41,871 nucleotides of DNA from Bacteroidota bacterium (lineage in GTDB: Bacteria; Bacteroidota; Bacteroidia; Bacteroidales; JAAUTT01). Below the pieces are notes generated by a model, which was given only the letters and a program-made list of their open reading frames with translations, did not search any database and was not told the DNA's origin. Position numbers and translations under genes: made by a program. Location of the stretch: positions 1-41,871 of the forward strand of contig JAIFLU010000009.1 in the NCBI GenBank assembly GCA_020048915.1, written 5' to 3'. This document shows, in pieces, positions 24,889 through 33,812 of this stretch (positions are counted from its first letter, which is position 1; each line of letters starts with the position of its first letter).

Positions 24889-25479
24889 TTAATTGCTCTC
24901 TTTCAATACCATATCAATGGTAATGGCACTTGCTATAATGGCGATTTTATTTTCTTTATTCGAATATTTGGGATCGATATGAACATTGTATTTGTCTGCC
25001 GAAGTAAAGATCTCCTGCATAGCTCCCGCCCATTTTTTAGAGATGGTTCCTATTTGAGCATCCATTGAATCTTTAATTTCAAAGTTCCAAGCTTTCCAGT
25101 CGCCCGAAATAACAGCAATAAGCTCATCGAAATTATTGAAAATCCGAAAGGAGGGCTTAAAAAGTTTAAATTTCTGTTGAATTGAACCGATACTTTTCCC
25201 CTGGGCATCCAGAATTTTTATTTTTGACATAAAAAAAGTCCATCCCCGGGATATGGATGCTTCAACTTCGTTATTCGAATTTTTAATTTCGAGCAGGAAA
25301 GGAAGCATTGCCTTATTGAGGACCATACGGAGTAGTTTTTGTCCCAGCGTAAGTTTTTGCCTTATCGAACCTTTCAATTCCCCTTTATCGTTATAGATAG
25401 CATAACTATTTTCAAATTCCAGGAAGTTTACTTTTTCATCGATAAAGTAATCATTCGACTCAAAAAAATTAGAATTCAT
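24889..25479 (-). CDS. LURP-one/phospholipid-scramblase-like protein
   Basis: A 196-residue protein with the tubby-like beta-barrel pattern of the LURP-one-related/scramblase group. Repeating strand motifs are NSYAIYNDKGELKGSIRQK, MSKIKILDAQGKSIGSIQQK, FRIFNNFDELIAVISGDW and FEIKDSMDAQIGTISKKWAG. The closing EIFTSADKYNVHID precedes a hydrophobic C-terminal stretch (KIAIIASAITIDMVL) that may form the central helix. Bacterial members are common but of unknown function; eukaryotic relatives are linked to lipid scrambling, which should not be carried over without evidence. The gene lies beside the MITE-like element with no operon partner. Confidence 0.75.
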   Translation of the reverse strand: MNSNFFESNDYFIDEKVNFLEFENSYAIYNDKGELKGSIRQKLTLGQKLLRMVLNKAMLPFLLEIKNSNNEVEASISRGWTFFMSKIKILDAQGKSIGSIQQKFKLFKPSFRIFNNFDELIAVISGDWKAWNFEIKDSMDAQIGTISKKWAGAMQEIFTSADKYNVHIDPKYSNKENKIAIIASAITIDMVLKESN

Positions 25480-26072
25480 TCTTTATTTATTTTAGGTATT
25501 ATTTGTTGGCTTTAGGTCTGCCCCGTTTTTTTACGTGGGTTCTGGTCTCCACATTTTATAAAACAATTTTATAAATATTTTTCAAATATGGTAAAATATT
25601 TTTTTGATGCAAAATTCGAATTCATAGTCTCTTAAGAAATTATTAGTTTTATAAGTGAAATCATCAAAAGGCAGAACCATCAATTCTTTTAGGATTGCTA
25701 AAGCTAAATTTTAATTGAGAAAAGCCCGGCAGAAAACACATGATTTCAATTCCTCATTTTAGAGTATTCCTCCAAATATTTCCGAAGAATGATTCACCCA
25801 TCTTAATAACTGGTGTTCGCTCACCGCTACAGAATGATCTATATCAATTGTATTCCGAATAATAGAAAGCGAGAATATGTTAATTCATTAACAATTTCGA
25901 ATTTCGGGCTATGTCAGGCAGGCGTTATGGATGATTAAAAAGTAACTCTCGGGAATAATTGAATTTGAAAGAAATTATTTAAAAAGCGATTTAAAAGAGA
26001 ACCCCAAAATTCTGACATTTTGTAAGACTTAAGGGGCTCCCATAAGTTAGTTGTTAATTTATATTTCTCTGA
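25480..26072. other. 593-bp intergenic region, no gene recognised
   Basis: AT-rich DNA without an open frame I can support. Near its right end (about 26000-26040) a weak hairpin of the form gagcccc / ggggttctc on the minus strand could terminate the repeat-protein gene. Otherwise I see nothing definite. Confidence 0.4.
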
Positions 26073-27362
26073 TTATACCTTGTGCAAAGGGGAATCGATT
26101 CTACCACTTTTTTTATTACTCCTCGATTGGGGGGCACCATGCAAACCTTGGGATAAACCTTCCTTAATCCAATGATCGTGTGCGGCTATGTAATTTTTTT
26201 GGCCAAATAATGTCCGAAGATCGTGGTATTTATTCAGGTAGTAATTTGCATCAAATTCAAAAGTACCTCTTCTCCCCTCATTTAAGCCTATGGTGAGCCA
26301 GTGTTCCATTGCCGGTTTATAATTGGTTTGTCCGTGAACTATTTGAATATCGGGATGATGCTCTAAATAATAGCGCACATCAAAAGCCGGGGTTGTCATT
26401 CTCCCTTCCTTTATCCCCTTTTGAAGCCAATGGTCAAAAGCTTCTGAAAATCCTTGGGAAGTAAATGAATCAATCAAGTCCTGGTGGTGCGACAGATAAA
26501 AAGAAACATCAAATGCGCGCGAACTCCTGCGGCCTTCATCTAACCCTTTTGATACCCAATGGTTAATTGCTGCCACATAATTTTTCGGACCAAATTCAGC
26601 CTGAAGATCGGGGTGCTGATTTAAGTAAAAGCTTACATCGAAACCCGGGGAGCTTATTCTTCCTTCGTTAATACCACTATTTAGCCAATGCGTAACTGCA
26701 GCAGAATAATTATACTGCCCAAAGGCAGTAAGTAGATCCGGGGAATTATTTAGATAGAATTTCGCATCAAATACGGTAGAACTTAATCTGCCTTCGTCCA
26801 TACCAAAATCCAACCAATGCGCAAACGCTTTATAAGGGTCTCTTCCAAAAGCAGAGAATAAATCGTCGTTATGGTTTACATAGAAGTTTGGATCGAAAGG
26901 GAGCATTTTCACAAAATCGGTCGCTTCAACTTCCAGGGGATTTTTTCGGTAGTCCTCTGTTGCCAGAAACCCTTGCCCATAATCGCAGGCAAATACATTT
27001 TCGTTGTCGTCCCTGCGTCGAAGCTGATCGATATGAACAAGTTCGTGTATTAATCGCAATAAGCCATTATAGTTCCACTGAATATTGGGCTCTTTAAAGA
27101 AAATAGTATACCCGAATGTCATGGCATCAATTTTATCAGGACTTTCGAACCAATTGGAGGGTAATTCAGCGTTTATAACAAAACGTATTCTATCCAAATC
27201 GAGATTTGGGAAGAGTTTTGTCAACCGGGCTTTTGTTTCCGGTTTGAGAATTTTCCTTTCCCTACCTGCATTATTAGCTAATGTTGCGGTTTTTGCAGCA
27301 TTATAAATAGCTTTTCCTCCTGCACATCCGTCAGAATTCCTTAAAATGTCAAGTGCTTCCAT
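26073..27362 (-). CDS. HExxH putative metallopeptidase with six 43-residue C-terminal repeats
   Basis: A 429-residue protein with two parts. Residues ~1-155 contain LLRLIHELVHIDQLRRR with the zinc-peptidase motif HELVH at 106-110 and candidate third ligands Glu 144 or Glu 146 in NPLEVEATDF. The arrangement recalls DUF4157-type peptidases, but I cannot confirm the family. Residues 156-413 are six repeats of 43 residues with consensus FDxxFYLxxxxDLxxxFG, then xxNYxxAxxHWLxxG, then xxEGRxSS. The repeats end in a short basic tail. Similar repeats occur in secreted cyanobacterial and marine proteins. No signal peptide is evident. The start is supported by an unusually strong Shine-Dalgarno site (aaaggagg) six bases upstream. 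The gene stands alone between long non-coding stretches. Confidence 0.7.
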   Translation of the reverse strand: MEALDILRNSDGCAGGKAIYNAAKTATLANNAGRERKILKPETKARLTKLFPNLDLDRIRFVINAELPSNWFESPDKIDAMTFGYTIFFKEPNIQWNYNGLLRLIHELVHIDQLRRRDDNENVFACDYGQGFLATEDYRKNPLEVEATDFVKMLPFDPNFYVNHNDDLFSAFGRDPYKAFAHWLDFGMDEGRLSSTVFDAKFYLNNSPDLLTAFGQYNYSAAVTHWLNSGINEGRISSPGFDVSFYLNQHPDLQAEFGPKNYVAAINHWVSKGLDEGRRSSRAFDVSFYLSHHQDLIDSFTSQGFSEAFDHWLQKGIKEGRMTTPAFDVRYYLEHHPDIQIVHGQTNYKPAMEHWLTIGLNEGRRGTFEFDANYYLNKYHDLRTLFGQKNYIAAHDHWIKEGLSQGLHGAPQSRSNKKSGRIDSPLHKV

Positions 27363-27368
27363 TTTTTG

Positions 27369-27376
27369 CCTCCTTT
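27369..27376 (-). promoter_or_regulatory. Strong Shine-Dalgarno site of the HExxH repeat protein
   Basis: On the minus strand aaaggagg lies six bases before the ATG at 27362. Most genes here lack such a site, as usual for Bacteroidota, so it both fixes the start and suggests efficient translation. Confidence 0.7.
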
Positions 27377-27716
27377 AGAAATCGGTTAGTACAACGAAAA
27401 TCAAAATATAGCTCACAAAGAATCTGTGACAACAAAAGCTAGTGTAAATGCAAGATAAGATAGTAGGGGAGGATAATTTTTAAATGTTTTATTTCAAGGT
27501 TGATCGTGCGATTTCATTATCCTTCAGAAGATATCTATCCCATCTTCAAAACCAAATTTAGACAATTGGAGAATGCCAGTCAAATATTTAAGAACTAATT
27601 ATTTGAAATTTTTTTTTCTTTTAGTAATGCGCTATTTGAGTGCTTTCGAAACTTTAACAATGTTTGATACCAGATTTTAAAATAGCCTTTAAAATGGATT
27701 ATTCAAATCGTTGAGT

Positions 27717-27930
27717 CTGCTCCGAAAAGTAAAAAATTCAATGATTTTCATGTGTCTATTTTTTGATTATTAAATTAAGGTCACATGGAACATCCTTATA
27801 GTCATTCCCTTGTGTGTTGGGCTACCTAACATGGATGTTTCATCTGTTTTACCCCTAAACCCTCAAGGGAACCATCTGAAAATCATTGAATTTTTAAGTC
27901 CCCAAAATTGGGGATTAGAGAATAAAAACC
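27717..27930. repeat. MITE-like palindromic repeat, copy 2 (with internal insertion)
   Basis: The blocks gctccgaaaagtaaaaaatt (near 27721) and tttcatctgttttacccct (near 27839) through ggggattagag match the reverse complement of the repeat at 6052-6181. About 80 bp of unrelated sequence separates the two blocks here. The ends form an imperfect terminal inverted repeat, gtctgctccgaaaag and ctttttagggcagac. It fills most of the gap between the HExxH protein and PhzF genes. The rest of that gap (27377-27716) is AT-rich with nothing recognised. Confidence 0.7.
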
Positions 27931-27933
27931 TTT

Positions 27934-28734
27934 TTAGGGCAGACTTACTGTTTCAATTATAAATATTGTTTTTGCCTGGCCCGAAATATCAACCCGGTTG
28001 TTTTTCAGTTCTAACACTAATTCGCCGGTTCTTTTGGATATCTGTTTTGAGCGAAATTGGGTTTTCTTCGATTTTTCATGCCAATAAGGGACTAAAATGC
28101 AATTAGCGGAACCAGTAACCGGATCCTCGCTGATGCCACTTGACGGATCACAAAAAACCCTTACCACAAAATCGTAGTCTGGCGAATCGCTAAAAGATGT
28201 AACTGCAATTATATCACCAAGGCTTTCTCTATGTATAGCTTCAAAATCAGGTCGAGCATCCAATACCTCCCGCTCTGTCCCAACCCGGATGACAATCCAG
28301 TTATTATCACTTTTATATACTTCAATTGGATTAACCTTTATTATTTCAGCATATTTTGAAGTTAGAGCAACCTTTGATACTTTATAAACCGGGAAATTCA
28401 TTTTTATCCAACCATTCTCATGCGAAATTATCAAATCAGTATCTTGCGCTTTAAAGGTAAACTCTCCATCCCGAGGGACAATTCCCAGTTCGTATAAAAT
28501 ATGAGCACTTGCTAAGGTAGCATGTCCACATAGCGGCACTTCTTCGGTCGGCGTAAAAAACCGGATTTTGTAAACACCTTCTTTCATTTCCACAAAAGCG
28601 GTTTCTGATAGATTCATCTCCATCGCAATGGATTGCATCAGGGAAACATCCGGAAATTTCTCTAAAATGCATACTCCGGCTGGATTTCCTTTAAAAGGAA
28701 CAGAAGTAAATGAATCAACCTGATATAATTTCAT
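27934..28734 (-). CDS. PhzF-family isomerase/epimerase-like protein
   Basis: The ATG at 28734 (MKLYQVDSFTSVPFKGNPAG) is preferred over a start nine bases upstream; the product is 266 residues. The family's duplicated diaminopimelate-epimerase-like fold is recognisable from GNPAGVCIL, NLSETAFVE with the catalytic Glu 44, VPLCGHATLASAH, and the second-half signature EDPVTGSANC. PhzF isomerises trans-2,3-dihydro-3-hydroxyanthranilate in phenazine biosynthesis. Most family members lie outside phenazine clusters, as here, and their substrates are unknown, so phenazine synthesis should not be inferred. A lipoprotein gene begins upstream on the same strand 28 bp before it, so the two may be co-transcribed. 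Confidence 0.85.
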   Translation of the reverse strand: MKLYQVDSFTSVPFKGNPAGVCILEKFPDVSLMQSIAMEMNLSETAFVEMKEGVYKIRFFTPTEEVPLCGHATLASAHILYELGIVPRDGEFTFKAQDTDLIISHENGWIKMNFPVYKVSKVALTSKYAEIIKVNPIEVYKSDNNWIVIRVGTEREVLDARPDFEAIHRESLGDIIAVTSFSDSPDYDFVVRVFCDPSSGISEDPVTGSANCILVPYWHEKSKKTQFRSKQISKRTGELVLELKNNRVDISGQAKTIFIIETVSLP

Positions 28735-28762
28735 AGGTAACAAAGATTTGCGCGATTAGACC

Positions 28763-29398
28763 CTATTTTCTTGAAATCGAATATTCTACCAATAAGAAAT
28801 AATTTTCAATCAATGCAATCTTGATCCATCCAATTTGATTTATCCCTTTCTTATCCGTTGTTTTGAAACAAATGTAATTCTTATTCGTCCAATCAATTAA
28901 ACTGTTATGGGTGATTTCAAATTCGTTTAATGAAAATATTGAAATAGAATCTTCGGAACACCATTTATCATTTTTAATATTTACAGAATCTCTTTTTACA
29001 TATCCAATTGCAGTATTTTTCACGGAATCACATATGATTGCCACTTTATATTTCGGGGTAATCCAAACATTAATTTTTGCGCGCGGCAAGCAAGTGCAAC
29101 CTTCAAGTTTTGAAATGTGTGCATAATAATTGAACGTTAAATCATTTATAGAATCATTATTTAAGTCAAGAGATAAGGAATCAAAATAGCTGTAGTTGTA
29201 AATATCACCAATTTTATTTCCTTCTAATTTTGTATTTATTTGTTTAAAATCCGCAATAAGAATATTTGTATCACCAATTATTGTATAATCGACTGGTTTA
29301 ATGCTTTCTGGATCTTTTTCATTCGTATCATCTTTCGAACACGAACTAATTACTAAAACAAAAAAGACTAATATTTTTATCACAACGCTTTTGTTCAT
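28763..29398 (-). CDS. Putative lipoprotein, unknown function
   Basis: A 211-residue protein with a lipoprotein signal (MNKSVVIKILVFFVLVISSC, lipidated Cys 20, then Ser-Lys-Asp-Asp). The mature part starts with an acidic linker (KDDTNEKDPESIKP). It continues with beta-rich segments that include DLNNDSINDLTFNYYAHISK and a Cys pair in EGCTCLPRA. I recognise no named domain. The DLNNDSINDL stretch resembles a calcium-binding loop (D-x-N-x-D), but this is weak. The coding sequence is AT-rich. It ends 28 bp before the PhzF start. Confidence 0.65.
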   Translation of the reverse strand: MNKSVVIKILVFFVLVISSCSKDDTNEKDPESIKPVDYTIIGDTNILIADFKQINTKLEGNKIGDIYNYSYFDSLSLDLNNDSINDLTFNYYAHISKLEGCTCLPRAKINVWITPKYKVAIICDSVKNTAIGYVKRDSVNIKNDKWCSEDSISIFSLNEFEITHNSLIDWTNKNYICFKTTDKKGINQIGWIKIALIENYFLLVEYSISRK

Positions 29399-29722
29399 AA
29401 AGTTTTATTGCAATTGTTATAATCGTTTAAATACTATTAATATCATATTGAATTTTTACTATTTAAAAATGGGCTTTAAGTATGGTTCTTTAACTATTGA
29501 TATAGATTTTACCCGGCATCCGTTTAAGTTAAATTTGGATAAACCTGTTTATTTCTTTCCTAATATGTTAGGTTAAAAAATAGTTAGGTTATGGAATGTT
29601 TTATTGATAAATATAACGTGTTCTAGGTTCTTTCCCAAATTGTTGCAAAGGTTTTTGGGACCAGACATCTACTACTTCCAACTTTTTTATAGATTTGAAA
29701 CCTATTATTAATAGCTGTTTTT
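29399..29722. other. 324-bp divergent intergenic region
   Basis: AT-rich DNA between divergent genes. It holds the putative -7 box of the M28 peptidase at 29690. A 35-codon open frame at 29469-29576 (MGFKYGSLTIDIDFTRHPFK and on) has plausible codons but no recognised relative, and I do not call it. Confidence 0.4.
29690..29697 (+). promoter_or_regulatory. Possible Bacteroidota -7 box upstream of the M28 peptidase
   Basis: TAGATTTG fits TAnnTTTG and ends 25 bp before the ATG at 29723. A TTTG at the ideal upstream spacing is not present (the nearest is about 31 bp away), so support is partial. Confidence 0.35.
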
Positions 29723-31099
29723 ATGAAACTTTTGCATTCCCTCATTTACATAATTTCATTCCTGTTTTGTGGCATTGTATCGGCACAGGATAATGATTCT
29801 GTTCTGATTTCGACTATATACCGGGAAGCACTCTCCAACGATTGGGCTTATCGAACCCTGGAAGATCTCTGTAAAACAACCCCGCATCGCCTGGCAGGAT
29901 CCGAAGGTGTTTCCAAAGCTATCTCCAGAATGTATCAGAAGATTGCCCCTTTTGCCGATACCGTGTATTTGCAATCGGTTATGGCCAAACACTGGTCACG
30001 AGGAAAAAAGGAAGAAGCGGTTGTCATTATTGGGAAGGAAAAACGAAGCATTGCTGCTTTAGCACTGGGAGGCTCTGTTGGAACTGGAAAGGCAGGACTA
30101 AAAGCAAACGTAGTTGAAGTGCATAGCTTTGCCGAGTTAAAACAACTGGGAAAAACCGGAATTCAGGGAAAAATGGTATTTTATAATTTCGCCATGGATC
30201 CGATGGATATGGTTCCTGGAAGACAATATGGCAAAACCGTTTTTCAACGTTTTTTCGGTGCGGAACAGGCTGCTTATTATGGGGCAGTGGGTACAATAGT
30301 CCGCTCGCTTACCAATATCCCGGATAAAAATCCGCACACCGGAATCATGCGGTATGTCGATTCTATTCCCAAAATACCTGCAATAGCCATTAGTACATTG
30401 GATGCCGATGAGCTTAGCAGGGATCTTAAACTGAATAGCTCCCTTGAATTTTTTATGCGCACCGGATGCGAAATGTTGCCCGATGTTCCTTCTTACAATC
30501 TGATCGCGGAAATTCGCGGAAATGAAATACCCAAAGAAGTAATAACCGTTGGGGGACACATCGACAGCTGGGATGTTGGCGAAGGCGCTCATGACGACGG
30601 GGTAGGGTGTGTTCACAGCATGGAGGTGCTGCGGTTAATCCATACATTAAAAATTAAACCGAAACGCACTATCCGGATGGTTTTATTCTTAGATGAAGAA
30701 ATGTTTCAGGTGGGTGCCCGCAGATATGCCGAATGGGTGAAAGAAAGGAATGAAAAAATATATGCTGCCATTGAATCCGACAGCGGAGGATCATTGCCGA
30801 TTGGATTTTCCTGTACTGCCGATAGTGCGCAGTATTTGGAGTTTCAAAAGCTAAAATCGTTGTTCGTGCCTTATGGAATTAACCGTTTTCGTAACGACGG
30901 CGGTGGAGTGGATATTGATTTTTTGGCCGATATGCATGTGCCATTGCTGGATATGAACCCCGATCCGCAGCGTTATTTTGAGTATCACCACTCTGCCAAC
31001 GATATCTTTGAAAAAGTCAGTTTCAGAGACCTACAGTTGGGAAGTGCCACCATTACTGCTATGATTGTGATGCTCGATAAGCACGATTCTTTTAAATAA
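29723..31099 (+). CDS. Secreted M28 family metallopeptidase (carboxypeptidase Q-like)
   Basis: A 458-residue protein with a signal peptide (MKLLHSLIYIISFLFCGIVS, cleaved after AQ). The N-terminal part includes TTPHRLAGSEG, typical of carboxypeptidase Q-like members. The M28 catalytic domain has the zinc ligands in the expected order: His 279 (GGHIDSWDVG), Asp 291 or 292 (HDDGVG), Glu 326 after catalytic Glu 325 (LFLDEEMFQVG), Asp 353 (ESDSGG) and His 422 or 423 (YHHSAND). A PA-like insert lies between. Such enzymes remove single residues from peptides using two zinc ions, here in the periplasm or outside the cell. It is not adjacent to the second M28 gene at 31501, which is on the other strand. 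Confidence 0.9.
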   Translation: MKLLHSLIYIISFLFCGIVSAQDNDSVLISTIYREALSNDWAYRTLEDLCKTTPHRLAGSEGVSKAISRMYQKIAPFADTVYLQSVMAKHWSRGKKEEAVVIIGKEKRSIAALALGGSVGTGKAGLKANVVEVHSFAELKQLGKTGIQGKMVFYNFAMDPMDMVPGRQYGKTVFQRFFGAEQAAYYGAVGTIVRSLTNIPDKNPHTGIMRYVDSIPKIPAIAISTLDADELSRDLKLNSSLEFFMRTGCEMLPDVPSYNLIAEIRGNEIPKEVITVGGHIDSWDVGEGAHDDGVGCVHSMEVLRLIHTLKIKPKRTIRMVLFLDEEMFQVGARRYAEWVKERNEKIYAAIESDSGGSLPIGFSCTADSAQYLEFQKLKSLFVPYGINRFRNDGGGVDIDFLADMHVPLLDMNPDPQRYFEYHHSANDIFEKVSFRDLQLGSATITAMIVMLDKHDSFK

Positions 31100-31500
31100 A
31101 TAGAAGTTGCGCTTCTTTGGTCTGTATTTTCCGGAATTCAATACGATAAATCTTGTAGTAATTCCGATATCAATCGGTTTACAAAGTTTCGCGATTCAAC
31201 AATTTGGTCTTTAAGAAATTCTAGTTTACTCATATTAGTCGCTTATTTAAGGGAAGTGCTTTTATTGAATGACTATCAGGTATGATGTACAAAAAATCGA
31301 AGTTTGGGATATTTGAACATATAATTTTCTAAATCTCCCGAAGCGGGGGACTTAGCTGTCCCGAAACAAAAGTCTTACCAATTTTAGCATTGTACCTTTT
31401 GAATCTCTCGAAGTCATCAGAACCTAATCCCAGGCAATGCGATTGCCTCACCAATGAAGCTCCAGGGGAATATATCCGTGTATAAGGCGTTGATTGATTA
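31100..31500. other. 401-bp intergenic region with a possible gene relic
   Basis: Between convergent genes. Minus-strand codons 31233-31138 read MSKLEFLKDQIVESRNFVNR followed by LISELLQDLSY and a stop, resembling the first helix of DinB-like proteins. Near 31330 a hairpin-like tctcccgaagcgggggac resembles part of the palindromic repeat at 6052. No complete gene is present. Confidence 0.35.
31138..31233 (-). pseudogene. Possible N-terminal relic of a DinB-like gene
   Basis: A 31-codon open frame with an N terminus (MSKLEFLKDQIVESRNFVNR) like the first helix of DinB/DUF1572-type proteins, which use the FLxxQIxESRxFxxRL pattern. It stops after LSY; the next in-frame codons (IPENTDQ) show no continuing similarity. 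If real, more than 80% of the gene is lost. Similarity over one helix is weak evidence. Confidence 0.25.
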
Positions 31501-32781
31501 TCAAATTGAATTAAAAAATTTAATCATTAAGGCACAATAGTCAACGAACTCAGTGAATGGTAAGGTTTCGTATTTATCGTAAATATCGTGATACGCTTTA
31601 ATACCCCCTTGAGTATAGATGTAAAAACTCGGAACGCCTTTTTGGTAGAATAAACAGTGGTCGCTAATGCAGGCAGCTCCACGTATGTCAATCTTAGGTA
31701 GTAATTTATTCTCGGTATTGAGTTTAGTCAATAAATCAAACTTATCTTTATATACACTTCCATTTACTATTTTAATTCCTTCTTCGCCCGTCCCTGCCAT
31801 ATCAAAATTAATCAGGAATTTTATCCTGTCCAGTTTTATTAGCGGATTGTCAGTAAATTTTTTTGCACCTAAAAGACCCACTTCTTCGGCCGATAAAGAA
31901 ATAAAAACCACCGAATATTTAGGTTGGTTCTTCGAATAATAATCTGCTAAGCTTAAAACCATTGCAACACCACTGGCATTGTCATTAGCTCCGGGGAAAT
32001 ATGTTTCTTTCCCCATTTTGCCCAAATGATCGTAGTGAGCCGTTACAACAATAAATGAGTCGGGATTTAAACTACCTTTTATATAACCAACAACATTTTG
32101 CGTTTCGTACTTCTTAATGAACTTGTTCTCGATTATAAGTTCAAGTGATTTAATGCTGTTAAGGTCAATTTCCTTGTTAATAATTACAATGGGTCTGACA
32201 TTTACGAACGTTGAATTTTCCCACGTTAATTTTTCTTTCGTATAAATGATAATTCCTTTACTCTGAATTTGTGGACTATACTTAAGAAAATTAATGTACT
32301 CATCAATTTTCTTATTCATTTCTTTATCATCGGTCGATTTCTCTGTATTATCAATTAAAATAAAGTCATTACCCGCCTTATTAATCAAACCAATAAACTT
32401 TTCTTCGGAATCGATTCCCTTCCGGTTGCATTTAACAATGTTGAATTTCCCTTTAATTCCCGGTGAGGATGATTCCACAAGATAATCTATGGCAGGTTTT
32501 AATGTTTCATCATTTATTTTTAGAGACATTTCGTTGGGGAATGTGTTAATTGAAATATCAAATTTTTGATAATACCCCTTCCCCAGAGGAGCTAATCCCA
32601 TTCGTTTATACTCACCCGAGATAAATTCAGCAGTAAGCAAATCTCCCGTTTCAGTATAACCTCTTCCTTGTAATTCAGGAGAAGCAAGTTTCTTAACCAC
32701 AGATTTTGCATACTCCAGATCCTGAGAATAGGATATTGTACTTAAAACCAGAAAAGACAAAAAGATGCGTATTTTTTTCAT
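31501..32781 (-). CDS. Secreted M28 family metallopeptidase
   Basis: A 426-residue protein with a signal peptide (MKKIRIFLSFLVLSTISYSQ). The region up to ~235 holds a PA-like insert. The C-terminal M28 domain has zinc ligands His 249 (TAHYDHLG), Asp 267 (GANDNASG), Glu 300 after catalytic Glu 299 (LSAEEVGLLG), Asp 327 (NFDMAG) and His 398 (AYHDIYD). These are the full set for a dinuclear zinc aminopeptidase. It belongs to a different branch from the M28 gene at 29723 (aminopeptidase-like rather than carboxypeptidase Q-like). Substrates are unknown; it probably digests peptides in the periplasm or outside the cell. Confidence 0.9.
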   Translation of the reverse strand: MKKIRIFLSFLVLSTISYSQDLEYAKSVVKKLASPELQGRGYTETGDLLTAEFISGEYKRMGLAPLGKGYYQKFDISINTFPNEMSLKINDETLKPAIDYLVESSSPGIKGKFNIVKCNRKGIDSEEKFIGLINKAGNDFILIDNTEKSTDDKEMNKKIDEYINFLKYSPQIQSKGIIIYTKEKLTWENSTFVNVRPIVIINKEIDLNSIKSLELIIENKFIKKYETQNVVGYIKGSLNPDSFIVVTAHYDHLGKMGKETYFPGANDNASGVAMVLSLADYYSKNQPKYSVVFISLSAEEVGLLGAKKFTDNPLIKLDRIKFLINFDMAGTGEEGIKIVNGSVYKDKFDLLTKLNTENKLLPKIDIRGAACISDHCLFYQKGVPSFYIYTQGGIKAYHDIYDKYETLPFTEFVDYCALMIKFFNSI

Positions 32782-32850
32782 GTACTCAAATTTTTAATGG
32801 TGGAGGTTAGATAGAATATTGGTCGGTTATTAATTTATTTTTTGAGTTCT

Positions 32851-32970
32851 TAACAGTTATAATTGATAGACCTCTCTCAAACGTTGGCTTTCACACGATA
32901 ATCAAGTTTGGCTGCTGTTTCGCCGATAAATATAAATGCTATAGAGCTCTTTTCCAAATCACCAACACCG
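32851..32970. repeat. Dispersed repeat family, copy A
   Basis: Sequence from about aattgatagacctctctcaa to cttttccaaatcacc matches copies at 37031 and 41149 and part of one at 34973. Shared cores include ggctttcacacgataatcaa and tttggctgctgttt. On the minus strand all full copies keep a coding-like end, LEKxxxxFxFIxxTxxKxDY, followed by a stop. In this copy the open frame begins with an ATG at 33017 and ends at 32877 (46 codons). Confidence 0.7.
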
Positions 32971-33053
32971 TTTAAGAACACAGGGTTAAGCAGATGTAAG
33001 CCGTTTACAATTTGCATTGCCGCCCTAATAAAATTTACAGGATGTGTAGTGTT

Positions 33054-33674
33054 TTATTTTTCAATTATAAATCTACTGGTTTTATCATAATCTCTTTCAA
33101 CCATGTTTATCATTCCACTATCAAGATAATTTTTCAAATCTGATTTTAAAACTCTATAAGTCTCGTCTTTAACAAAATAATCAGAATCCTGCATCGTTGA
33201 CAAAAACCTATTATACTGAAAGGCACTGTGAAATAATTCTACGGTATCAGAGTTAATATTTTTAATTTTTAAGAAATAATAGGTTATCAAATTATTATCA
33301 TCTTGTCGAATAAGGTAAACGTCATTAACCTTAGGGTTACTCACAAATTCAGATTTCTCTTTTTGCGTATTCCTATTTTCAATCACAGCTGCAAGTATAA
33401 ATACTACAAATAAAATTACCCCAGTATACAAATAAATCGGGGTTCGTGTAATAGCCAAATAATGACTCTTTTTTTCCTGATTGAATAAATCATTGCAATT
33501 TAAGCAGACAGACTTAATTATCTTGCTGCTAGACGGGAATACAGGTATAAAAAACAAATGGAAATATTCCTGATATACAGAGAATCTTTGTTCATAGCCA
33601 TTGCAATTTTCACATTTAACGTGATAATCGTCGTATTTTTTTATCCTGATTTTTCGTCTTCCGTAAATTAACAT
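33054..33674 (-). CDS. Zinc-ribbon membrane protein, unknown function
   Basis: A 206-residue protein. Residues 1-75 carry two CxxC knuckles, Cys 21/24 (CENC) and Cys 57/60 (CLNC), around YQEYFHLFFIPVFPSSSK, a membrane-apposed zinc-ribbon arrangement also seen in LITAF-like or zinc-ribbon_15 proteins. One transmembrane helix follows at ~80-99 (YLYTGVILFVVFILAAVIEN). The C-terminal soluble part starts PKVNDVYLIRQDDNNLITYY, continues FLKIKNINSDTVELFHSAFQ, and looks like a small beta domain. The protein is probably anchored in the inner membrane; no function is known. It lies about 140 bp downstream of Lgt on the same strand. Confidence 0.65.
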   Translation of the reverse strand: MLIYGRRKIRIKKYDDYHVKCENCNGYEQRFSVYQEYFHLFFIPVFPSSSKIIKSVCLNCNDLFNQEKKSHYLAITRTPIYLYTGVILFVVFILAAVIENRNTQKEKSEFVSNPKVNDVYLIRQDDNNLITYYFLKIKNINSDTVELFHSAFQYNRFLSTMQDSDYFVKDETYRVLKSDLKNYLDSGMINMVERDYDKTSRFIIEK

Positions 33675-33812
33675 ATGCTTGTCATTTTATAACATTACAC
33701 ACAAACGTTACTTATAAAATTTGTTTGAGATTTCTAATCCATTTTCTGATGAGAAGTTAAGAACTAAATTAGAAACCAGCACTTAAAATACTCATTTCCA
33801 TAACAGTAAATT

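Noticed and set aside
27934-28734. Phenazine biosynthesis from the PhzF-like gene
   Set aside because: No other phz genes are present, and PhzF-like proteins outside such clusters have other or unknown roles.
29469-29576. 35-codon open frame in the intergenic region before the M28 gene
   Set aside because: No recognised relative, no ribosome site, and short enough to occur by chance in AT-rich DNA.
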